Below are positions 21,446 to 29,283 of a stretch of DNA of 29,283 nucleotides, in pieces (the stretch's first letter is position 1; each line of letters opens with the position of its first letter). This DNA is from Antrodiella citrinella (taxonomy: Eukaryota; Basidiomycota; Agaricomycetes; Polyporales; Steccherinaceae): contig SGPM01000337.1 of the NCBI GenBank assembly GCA_004802725.1, forward strand, positions 1-29,283, read 5' to 3'. The notes below the pieces were generated by a model, which worked only from the letters and a program-made list of their open reading frames with translations, was not told where the DNA came from and ran no database searches. The position numbers were made by a program, and so were the translations under genes.

Positions 21446-22658
21446 TCATTCTTGGTTAGGTAACTCTTTGAGCGCCACAGTTTGAGGCATGGCCTCATGG
21501 TACGAAGGCGGTGGTGTGTCCAAATTCTCGGAGTCGACGGAAATGTGTTCCGAAAACGGATACAATGAGACTGGGCGCCCAGGTCGGAAGGAGGACCGCT
21601 CACGCGGTATGTTGACAGTAGTGTTGTTGTTGAGGATTATGACTGTTCCATGTTCCCCGGAGAAGGCTATCATATGCTGGATATCTGACGATCCCTGTGG
21701 GATGGGTTCTATGTCGCGCCAAACTTGATGTACCCTACACCTTCGGCTCCAACGCCACCATACGAGTCCGAGTAGGATAACGGTACCGAAAACGACAGCA
21801 GGAACGAGAGCAGGAATGAGCACAGAGCTTGAACTTCTAGTGCCAGATTTCACGTCTGATGGTGGCGGTGTGCCAGTTTGTGTGCTACTGGTTTGCGTAT
21901 CTGCGGGTTCGCCGGATTGTGATTGTGTCCTCATGATCGAAGGAAGAGAAGGAGGTCAGGATATAAATTGTGTGGATGCTGGGACAGACTCGTCGTCGTG
22001 GCTGAAATCCGAGTTCAGACGCTACAACGCGAGGGCGGTAAAACGACAGCACTCACAAATAAACCAAGTAGTCTAACAGCAGCAACGTATTATTTGTAGG
22101 TACATTCGGATGCCCATTTTGTATCACGACGGTATGTGCGCTGTCGGACAAGGCATTGGATAGAAACACGAGGGTCCTGGTATATTGCGTAACTTGAGAT
22201 GGCGATTGAAGGAATGTTCCTGCAACCTGTCCGTCAATGAAGATGGTCATGTTTGAATCCGTGCCCATGAGCGGTACTGGAGGTGCTAATATGCAATACA
22301 CAGATAGCGCATGCCCTAGAAAAACAAAGAGACAAGACTGTAAATACCTTCACGCATGGCGCGGATTGATCGGAAACTGACCTGTGAATTGGAAGGAAAT
22401 ATTCATGACGACATTGTCTCCTATGTATGTCGAATCATGCCAAGTGCGGTTGAAGGCAAGACTGGGATCCGGTTGCGCCCAGCAGCCCGGGCAAGCCTGG
22501 CCAACCAACCACTTGGGCTGAGGGGAATAAATCAATGCCGCACCAGTAACGGGATCCACCCCGTCGTCGTCGACGGTGACATTGACGAGAGCTGCTCGCA
22601 CTGAGTACCCCAAATGTAGAAATATGAGTAGAAGAACTCTAAGACCGGAAGAGCGCAT
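21446..22658 (-). CDS. Family member M4: single-pass membrane protein with PPxY tail
   Basis: Exons 22658-22382, 22315-22057 and 21929-21446 give 339 residues. Parts: signal peptide (GLRVLLLIFLHLGYSVRA), VNVTVDDDGVDPVTG, QACPGC pair, FNRTWHDSTY, LSVYCILAPPVP, VAGTFLQSP, TVVIQNGHP, LLLLDYLVYL; a short Ser/Thr stalk; membrane helix (VLIPALVPAVVFGTVILLGLV) and WWRWSRR; and a tail ending TPPPSYHEAMPQTVALKELP. The Met at 22658 matches M1's start; a Met at 22688 would add ten residues. The second intron is odd. The ancestral acceptor before CACGACGAC (family motif HDD) is still visible at 22001, but using it reads into a TGA at 21956-21958. I therefore use a later acceptor (ATGAG, preceded by CTGAC and a pyrimidine tract), giving a 127-bp intron. 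Confidence 0.7.
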
Positions 22659-23066
22659 GAGTGCCCGGAGTACCAATAGCTGCAGCATGTTTCAGCACAA
22701 CGAAGGAGAACGTTGTGAAGAGGGAAGCGAAAACTGGTGGATGACCGACATCCAGGCTAAATGGCTTATTCGATGGCGTTGAATTGGTAGACAATTTGTT
22801 GAACACGAGAGGATGATATCTGCCAGTGACCAAGCCAACACACAGATAATCACCGTGGCGGTAAGATGTGCAGAGAGGTTGGGCCACCGTTGGAGAGAAT
22901 TATCCATGGTCCTAGATTGAAGTGGAGAATCAACCCTTGCTCGAGAGAGATATCAAGCCACGCACCAGCAGCGATGGATGTTGGCTTGCACATGTGCACT
23001 TGCCTCGAGCAACGGCCTGTAGGTAGTGCCCGAACTAAAAGTTGCGCCACATCTTTGGTCCAACTC
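22659..23066. other. Intergenic region between M4 and the M5 remnant
   Basis: Upstream side of M4. The missing 3' half of M5 should have stood near or just above this interval but nothing resembling its stalk, helix or tail remains. No transposon ends were recognised. Confidence 0.45.
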
Positions 23067-23678
23067 TCATAGGTAAACTTTGTATGATACAGACCGGAGA
23101 GTAAGAGAGAAGGAATAGCGATCAATGAGCGTGATAAAACGATTACGAGTCGAAGGAGTGGGTGCTGAATAAAGGACGAAGGATGAATCCACCACTCGCA
23201 CAGGCGACTCGACGAAGGTCCCGACAAGGTGATCATCAATGAAAAAGGACATGTAAACGTCGGTTGAGATGGGCGGCTGAATTGGCGCCAAAATGCAGTA
23301 CACATGGAGTGCAGATCTTGTGAGACAGAACTTGTGTTAAACGAATGTCGCAGGGAGAGTACAAGATTTTAGGCTACCAACGGACCTCGGAATTGATATG
23401 TGGCAATCAAGGTCAGCCCTCCAAATGTGTAGGTAGAGTCGTGCCACGTACCCTCCAGTGCTCGCCCACGACCAGGAGGGGGCTTGGCCAATGGCCATAC
23501 ATTGTTCGCAATATCGGCCCTCTGACCACCTGTCAGTCGGAGTATAGACGATGGCTGACCGGCCTGTGCTCGGATCCGGAAAATTGTCGTCGACAGTGAC
23601 GTTGACGAGGGCCGCTCTCGCACAGCATGACCCATACGTGGCCCGGTGCAGGAGGGTGAAAGCTGGTCTAAGGTTCAT
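23067..23678 (-). pseudogene. Family member M5: truncated, frameshifted pseudogene
   Basis: Clear remnant of a family member most like M6. From the Met at 23678 it reads a signal-like start, VNVTVDDNFPDPSTG and DRWSEGRYCEQC. Then the frame is lost at a 7-bp near-tandem duplication (23484-23497). The shifted frame continues with PPPG, LEGTWHDSTYTFGG and IATYQFRG to the usual donor. At the next acceptor a base seems missing compared with M1 and M6 (AAGATCTGC instead of AGGATCYGC). The second exon shows VYCILAPIQPPISTDVYMSF, VGTFVESPVRV and then stops matching near 23160. The VLQNG, FD..Y, HDD, helix and tail parts are absent. Three independent lesions make a functional product unlikely. Confidence 0.8.
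23484..23497. repeat. 7-bp near-tandem duplication in M5
   Basis: Adjacent TTGGCCA and ATGGCCA differ at one base. Between the second Cys codon of CxxC and the next conserved codons M5 has 16 nt where M1 and M6 have 9, so the excess is exactly seven. Confidence 0.8.
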
Positions 23679-24289
23679 GGAGAAGTGGCACACTCGGTTG
23701 GAGGAGACAATCAGGATAACTGTGTGAACCAGGAAGGAAAGGTGGCTTCAAAAGAGAAACGAGAAACAAAAAGAGCCCATAGTCGTAAGAAGCTTCTCTC
23801 AATGAGTCGCAAGACCTTGACGACCTGCCAAAGACATCAGATCTAGAAACTGTCCATGTCGTACCGTAAACGTAGACTTACTTCGTCCCATGGCTAATGA
23901 TATAGCAATGCTCAGATCATCAGTGCGGCGCGGAGATCTTACAATGCAATCACGAGGTCGAGACGCAACATGTAATGCAAACACACTGCCAACTTGAGGA
24001 AATGTAGCACAGATTGGGATGTTGACTTGAACACTTGGACATGAGGAGTCAACGGATAACAAGGTTCTACTGATCGGTTTGTGGTCAGTCAAATCTGCTG
24101 TAATGATGGGGGTATAAGTTGAACGAAGGCACATACACACAAACGGTGAGCCTTTTGTAGCTAACACAAGCTTTTTCTTTCCGAGTCGCTCTCCACACAC
24201 GCGACGCGTTCCTCCAGCAAGCTAGTAAATCAAGTTTCTACAGCAAACTTCCAAGCATTTGACAGAAACGAGCTCCCCGCTCAAATCAT
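23679..24289. other. Intergenic region between M5 and M6
   Basis: Upstream side of M5 and 3' side of M6. No coding-like frame, repeat or RNA gene was recognised. Confidence 0.45.
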
Positions 24290-25537
24290 CTAAACCGCCG
24301 ACACCACCGAACCCGCATGCCACCGATACGGCGGAGGCGAATCCACTGACACGTCCTCCCCGGCAGACAACGTTGGTGTGCTCAACCCCCTTGTATCTGT
24401 CTGGCCAGGACCCAGTAACGGCACTGAATTGCTTGGTGCGCTCAAGCTCTGTCCCATCGGCACGAGATACGGATGGGAGCAAGGGTCAGGCTGGAAGGAA
24501 GCCTGGGCGTAACTGGACTTGGACACTATGACCGCTGACCTTTGCGCAGCGGTATTTGTGGTGCTAGTGGTGAACGGCTCGGCTGCTGAGAAGACGATGG
24601 GGTCATCCATGCGTCCGACGCGCTGGTGTCTCCGACGCCAGAGGATGCCGAATATGAGTAGAGCGAGGAGGATTATGACGCCGACGCCGACGCCGACGAT
24701 CATTGGAGTGTGTGTGGTCCTCGTTTGGGAGTCTTGTGTGACTGGTAATGGACTTGGTAACGTGGTGGTTGATGGGCTTGACGGAGTACTGCTGACTGTA
24801 CTGGATAGCGTACTAGTTGTACTTGGTAGCGCGCTGCTAACATCGTCGTGTCTAAGACAAAAAATGTAAAAATGAGCCCGACACACATCCAAGGGAGAAA
24901 AAGCGACTGACGAATAGATTAGATAATCAAACAACATCAACATCCCATTCCTCGCCGCATTCGGTGACCCGTTCTGCAGAACGAATGTGTGCTGGGCGTC
25001 GCCACCAGGACCAGAAACAGAAGTGTTCGTATAAACGAGTGTGGAGGTATACTCCGCGACGCGCACGGGCGATTGGATGAAGGTCCCGACTTGTTCATCG
25101 TCAACAAAGAATATCATGTACACGTCCGTGGACACCGGTGGTTGGGCCGGCGCTAGGATGCAGTATACGTAGAGGGCATATCCTGTGAGATATGACAAGA
25201 CAAAACTTGTGAGTCAACGGCGCACGCCAACAAACCGCTGAACTTGCAACCGACCTCGAAATTGATATGTTGCATTCAACGTCGGGCCTCCAAATGTGTA
25301 TGTAGAATCATGCCAAGTACCATCGAACGCGAGGCCGGGAGGAGGTACTGCCGAACACTGTTGGCATCCCTGTCCTTCCGACCACCGGTCAGCGGGGGTG
25401 TAGGCGATGACTGTCTGGCCTGTGGTTGGGTCCGATGAGTTGTCATCGACGGTGACGTTGACGAGAGTCGCTCTCGCAGAGAGCACGAACCAAGTGCACG
25501 AGACGTGTAGAAGGAGAGCAAAAGTCATGAGCATCAT
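24290..25537 (-). CDS. Family member M6: single-pass membrane protein with PPxY tail
   Basis: Exons 25537-25255, 25182-24912 and 24851-24290 give 371 residues; this is the cleanest member. Parts in order: signal peptide (MMLMTFALLLHVSCTWFVLS), VNVTVDDNSSDPTTG, GCQQC pair, FDGTWHDSTYTFGGP, ALYVYCILAPAQP, EQVGTFIQSPVRV, TFVLQNGSP, LMLFDYLIYSHDD; a stalk of about 45 residues, mostly Ser, Thr and Pro; a membrane helix (MIVGVGVGVIILLALLIFGI) and WRRRH; a tail ending VDSPPPYRWHAGSV. The Ser/Thr stalk suggests heavy O-mannosylation. The ectodomain is probably an all-beta sandwich of the galactose-binding-like kind, but that is a guess from strand-like spacing only. Neighbour M5 is its likely tandem duplicate. 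Confidence 0.82.
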
Positions 25538-25906
25538 GAAAACCTTGTGTCAGAGAGGAGAGGAGAGCGACGCGTCCGACAGATTGAGGATAGTGGACTG
25601 GGTGGGGGGATTCATATGAGTACCAAAAGTTGCAGAAACAGTCTGCTGATATGTCATGTCTGAAGACATCTGATTCTGTCGGCATGCTTGCATAGTGTCT
25701 GTGAACGCCGCTGGACAGATCATCAACGGAAGGTGATGTACACAAAGTTCGCAGCGCACCAGCGACACTTGAGCGGCACAGTACATGAATGATGATCGTG
25801 TCTACATTCTGACTAGAGAAGCAAAGTCAGCGCGTTCTCCAATGATACATCACGGATGCGCATACCAGATATGCTTGCTAATAGACAGAGGCACGTCGAG
25901 CGCATT
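25538..25906. other. Intergenic region between M6 and the kinase pseudogene
   Basis: Upstream side of M6. No convincing coding or RNA feature was seen. Confidence 0.4.
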
Positions 25907-27330
25907 TCAGCACCATCTCAATCGTGTCTCATTCAGCCATCGTAGGACTTCTCCTTCAGGAAACCGATCACTATACCTCTCCGCGAGGACATCAAACTCA
26001 CTCCTCGTGAATCGCTTGTCGGCGGGCACCTTCGCATCCCCGAGAACACGTCTGGTTTCTTCCCAAACAGCTTCTTCCCGGCGGAGTACCTTAGGACGCG
26101 TTTGAGGTTCCCATCCCGGAGAGCCTCGCAATAGTCCTCACATGGCGGATCATCGCTGCGGAAGAGGTACTCAAGCAAGTTTGGGCGCACCGTATTGCTG
26201 TACGGATCTGAAAGACACCGGATGAGCATATGCATGCCCTGAGAGCTGGCGAACGCGCGTGAGAGGTTGGTTGCCAGTCGGGTCTCGTTGTGTTTCTACC
26301 TCCAACATGATCCTGTTGAACGCAGTTTCGTCGCGGACGATCCTCGCACGTAGGGGATGGTCCATAATGAAGAACGGGTACCGAGCGAAGACGGACGTGG
26401 CTTCAGTTCCTGAGTGGTACCAGTCGATCACACCGGTGATCTTGGGGTTGGTGTCGGGGTCGATGATCCGGATATTTTGAGAATGGAAGTCTCCGTGCTG
26501 GAGAGGGATACCGGTCGCGTCGAGAGAGGGATCATGGAAGGTGGGGATCAGAGAGGAACCACATTATCGCGTACCCGTACAGTTTGTGACTGTTGCCAAA
26601 ATCGCCCTCGCAGTAGACGTTTATGCAATTGTTGGCATATGCAATCAGCGCACCTGAACCGTTTGAGACAGTCGAACGATAGTAGTCTTGTGCAGAGTGC
26701 TCGGCGCTGTACGGAGGTTTGATCTGCCAGGCATCTGGGCCGTCGAGGGAAGCTCGAGAAGAACATCAGCGACCTGTCTGAGGACGATGTCCCGCTGCAC
26801 ATCCGGCATGGTGTCACACACATCGCACGGCGGGATACCGACGATGTTTGTCACGACAATGAACGGCGAACCGAAGACTGCTTCGTCTGCATTGGCACTG
26901 TAAAGAATGATTCGGGGAACAGGAATGTTGGCGTGTGTCTCGACGTACTCCGTTGTGGCGACCGTGCTGGTAATCTGATCGCCCCAAGTCTGCATGCGCT
27001 CTCGACTGGGAAGCGGTCCGTCGTCGTCATGAAGAGGCACCCTGACCGCCAGCGTCGTCTTGTCCTCATCACCCAGGTCGATAAAGCGGACAAGGTTGTA
27101 TCCACCTATCTTCTGCGATCCCCATTGTGCTCGATGCACACTACAGCGGTTGCATATGATCCCTAGCAAAGCATCCCAGTTGAGAGCACGGAGCGTAGCG
27201 ACGCCGCAGAAAGCTGAGCCGTCAGACGGTGCAGCTGAACGGTTTCTAGACGTTCGAAGCTGTGGTATGGAGGGTTTTCGCTTGAAGAGCGAGGTGTCAG
27301 GAGCCCCCGAGTCATGGTCAATGCCTGGTC
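25907..27330 (-). pseudogene. APH-like phosphotransferase (kinase fold), degraded
   Basis: Remnant of a fungal 'phosphotransferase enzyme family' (APH-like) protein; members have the protein-kinase-like fold and mostly unknown substrates. Readable parts, in order: LRALNWDALLGIICNR; GGYNLVRFIDLG; TTLAVRVPL; ETHANIPVPRIILYS; GSPFIVVTNIVGIPP; RQVADVLLEL; DAWQIKPPYS ... QDYYRSTVSNGSGALIAYAN; the catalytic loop HGDFHSQNI (HGDxxxxN); the metal site GVIDWYHSG; ARYPFFIMDHP; LRARIVRDETAFNRIM; FASSQGMHMLIRCLSDP; REEAVWEETRRVLGD; FPEGEVLRWL. These lie in different frames. Breaks fall near 26745, 26550, 26255 and 26090, and no starting Met is found in frame with the first segment. Catalytic residues survive, so inactivation may be recent. 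An ancestral size near 500 residues would be normal. Confidence 0.75.
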
Positions 27331-28230
27331 ATCCGAGCACCGGCGATACCCGAACATCCTCAACATATTCGAGGGCTCTCGACCTGGTTATTGACTAGTT
27401 ACTACTACTTAGTCAGAATCGTTGAAGATGTATGCAAGACGAGGTACATACACACAACAGAGAGGTCTGGTATCCGGCGCCCTTTGTTCTTCACATACGC
27501 CTTGATTCTCCAGCGGGACCGAGTGTGCCCATTACTCAAGCGATGCCGTCTTTCCTGTGGACCGTAGCCCAGCAGTAGATGCTCCAGTCCGCCTCATCCA
27601 TCTGCGCACAACGATTAGATACACCTTCAATTCAGAAGGCAACGCGTGCGCACCTTGTCGGACTCCCGCCGCCATGGTAGCCAGTCGCTCACCAAGGTCG
27701 CACGCTTTTAACAGCTGTGCACACAAGTTGTCGTCGTCGAGCCCTTGTGAGTTCCACGGGTCTGCTCGGAATGAGAAACAGCAGTGAATGGGTCGAAGCG
27801 ACTGCTCTATGCTCGGCATTTGCCGTCACACTACGGCAAAGTGCGCGCCCCTAGTTGAGGGAACTTTCCTCCAGAGTCCAGTCCCGACATTCACGATGCT
27901 CTTACCAGTGTTCAATCCAAAAGCTATCGCTACATCCCCACGACAGCCAACTCTGGATACGCCCGGGTCAGGTGTCGCCTTGATAGGTGTCGGGGACGGT
28001 TGCACCAGTCTCATGCAGTTCTTCCGGAGAATCTTGCACATGGCGGGTTCGACCTGAACGATATTTTCCCGGTTCAGAAGATTCATTTGTGCCAGGATCG
28101 CACGACTATCTTGTGGTGGAGTACGAGTACCCTGACCCCCGACCCGGCATTGACCACACGCCTCACATGTATTACCTAGGCTTTGAGTGTGGTCTCGATC
28201 GGTCTAGAATCAACAGTCATCAGTAAAACG
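27331..28230. other. Region with possible small exons, no assigned gene
   Basis: Two minus-strand frames look mildly coding: about 27640-27800 (ADPWNSQGLDDDNLCAQLL, LGERLATMAAGVRQ, ending in a CAAGGTGCGC donor-like site) and about 27850-28060 (LRKNCMRLVQPSPTPIKATP, IAFGLNTGKSIVNVG). I recognise neither and could not join them into one frame with a start, so no gene is called. Confidence 0.25.
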
Positions 28231-28239
28231 TCGAGTCAC

Positions 28240-28460
28240 TTTTCGTGACTTTTGATGACTTGAACGGGCTTGAGCGAGCTTGAGGTCCTTGAGACCACTT
28301 GAAACAGACGAAAGGCTGAAAAGCAAATAAGGAGCGCTAAATTTACATCAAGCTCGCGAAAGCTTGCTCAAGTCGACAAGCCTACAAGGGCTGTCAAGTC
28401 AATCTCCGTCAAGCTCGCGAAAGCGATCAAGTATTGCCAAGTCAACTCTGCTCAAGTATA
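28240..28460. repeat. CTTGA/TCAAG-rich patch
   Basis: Short CTTGA words recur on the plus strand from about 28258 to 28303. TCAAG, their reverse complement, recurs from about 28347 to 28458. Within the second part the 16-mer TCAAGCTCGCGAAAGC is repeated exactly at 28348-28363 and 28409-28424. The layout suggests a loose inverted arrangement around an A+T-rich centre near 28330. Confidence 0.75.
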
Positions 28461-28874
28461 TTAAAGGGAAAATAAGTGCACAAGTAGATAGAAGCAATAT
28501 ACAGTAAATCAGACCACCGAAACGCAATCTGAGAGTCCAAGCAAACAAGTAGCCCAACGGGGTATGCGAAGATCTGTCAAAACAAGGAAATGCAGAACTC
28601 CGGAGATAAATGGTGGGATTAGTACGACTCGAGTCGATGAACTGTGAATGGAAGTCTACGACAAACGCAGACGAGTTGTCTTGTGAATAGCCTGGGTATC
28701 GATCAACAGCATAGCGTGGTGTGGATCAGGAGGGTGCGAAGTGGGGAGACCGAGGACAATATACACAGGGAACGATGAGTAGTGTCTGTGAACAAGAATC
28801 AAGATCAGATCATAACAAAAATCATGCACTGAAAATACACACCGCGACCGGACTGTGGACTCAGGTGGGACAGC
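28461..28874. other. Spacer before the right-edge gene
   Basis: 3' side of the minus-strand gene that ends at 28875. No coding-like frame was recognised. Confidence 0.4.
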
Positions 28875-29283
28875 TCACGCTACAATATTCTCGTACTCGA
28901 GATCCGACTCTTCCATGGGATCGTCTGGGGCGGACTCATCGCCGGAGGACTCTTCACGCTGACCGAACGTGTCCATACGTGGTGCGTCGGCATCCTCGTC
29001 CTCCGAGGAGGAGTCATTATCACGAGTGGGTGGCGGCGGACCGAGATAGGAAGCGGCAGTGTTCACGACAGAAGCCCATCGCGAGTCTACGATCTTCTGT
29101 GCGTCTTGAATGTATACTTGAGTTCGTCTACCCCACATCTCGTGACTGAAGTGGTCTGCCTTCTTAGCACCATTGTGAACGAGAGTGCCATTACGGTACA
29201 ACGTGAGAGCGCGTTCCACCTGGAATCATGTGTCAATAATGGCTAGTAAGTTATGCTGCATTCAGCGAAGGCACATACTGCAG
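28875..29283 (-). CDS. Unknown protein, C-terminal part (runs off the window)
   Basis: Not recognised. The last exon 29219-28875 begins at a CCAG acceptor and reads VERALTLYRNGTLVHNGAKK, then HFSHEMWGRRTQVYIQDAQK and DSRWASVVNTAASYLGPPPP. A strongly acidic end (SSSEDEDADAP, SSGDESAPDDPMEESDLEYE) precedes the stop. A 59-bp intron (29278-29220, GTATGT donor) separates it from a 5-bp exon fragment at the window edge, so the start is beyond the window. Acidic serine-rich ends of this type occur in nuclear and in transposon-linked basidiomycete proteins, but I cannot place this one. Confidence 0.55.

Noticed and set aside
1..29283. CRISPR arrays, bacterial operons, rRNA genes or retroviral/LTR coding genes
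   Set aside because: None seen: the repeats found are too few or tandem without spacers, genes have spliceosomal introns, and no reverse transcriptase, integrase or capsid motifs were recognised.

Overview
This window looks like a stretch of a basidiomycete (Agaricomycetes, mushroom-forming fungus) nuclear chromosome. Nearly every gene is split by short GT-AG introns (about 50-70 bp) with CTRAY-like branch points. The recognisable proteins are a fungal type-B carboxylesterase, DUF1769 proteins, an F-box protein, a secreted M28 peptidase and a fungal APH-like kinase. Exon boundaries were built by hand from splice motifs, phase and protein sense; no alignment or RNA data were available.

Layout. 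1-1374: no convincing gene. 1375-3639 (-): secreted carboxylesterase with an intact Ser/Glu/His triad, 11 exons. 4085-5064 and 5674-6777 (-): two tandem DUF1769 paralogs with equivalent exons; the second carries a 7-bp near-tandem duplication that breaks its frame. 7298-8722 (+): F-box-like protein. 9303-10770 (+): first member (M1) of a six-member membrane/secreted protein family, with its cytosolic tail shifted by a 17-bp tandem duplication. 11280-11702 (-): small hypothetical protein. 11949-13289 (+): RmlD/MAT2B-like Rossmann protein with a one-base frameshift near its C-terminus. 13429-14949 (-): secreted M28 zinc peptidase. 15631-16944 (-): DNAJC17/Cwf23-like J-protein of the spliceosome. 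17426-25537 (-): tandem array of family members M2-M6. 25907-27330 (-): APH-like kinase pseudogene with several frameshifts. 28240-28460: repeat-rich patch. 28875-29283 (-): 3' end of an unknown gene that runs off the window.

The feature I consider most novel is the six-member family M1-M6. Members share a secreted ectodomain of about 180 residues (VTVDD...DP.TG, CxxC, GTWH.ST, VYCILAP, VLQNG, FD...Y, HDD), with introns at the same two places and phases. The ectodomain is followed by alternative C-terminal modules. M1, M2, M4 and M6 have a Ser/Thr/Pro stalk, one membrane helix and a cytosolic tail with a PPxY motif. M3 has a repetitive TLPG-rich stalk and a GPI-type tail. M5 is a truncated pseudogene. 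I know of no function for this family; surface sensing or adhesion coupled to WW-domain proteins such as Rsp5/Nedd4-type ubiquitin ligases is inference.

The window is also rich in small lesions. Two independent 7-bp near-tandem duplications (DUF1769-B and M5), a 17-bp exact duplication (M1), a G-run indel (MAT2B-like), a probable shifted splice site around an in-frame stop (M4) and a multiply frameshifted kinase all suggest either active birth and death of accessory genes or, for the one-base case, assembly error.
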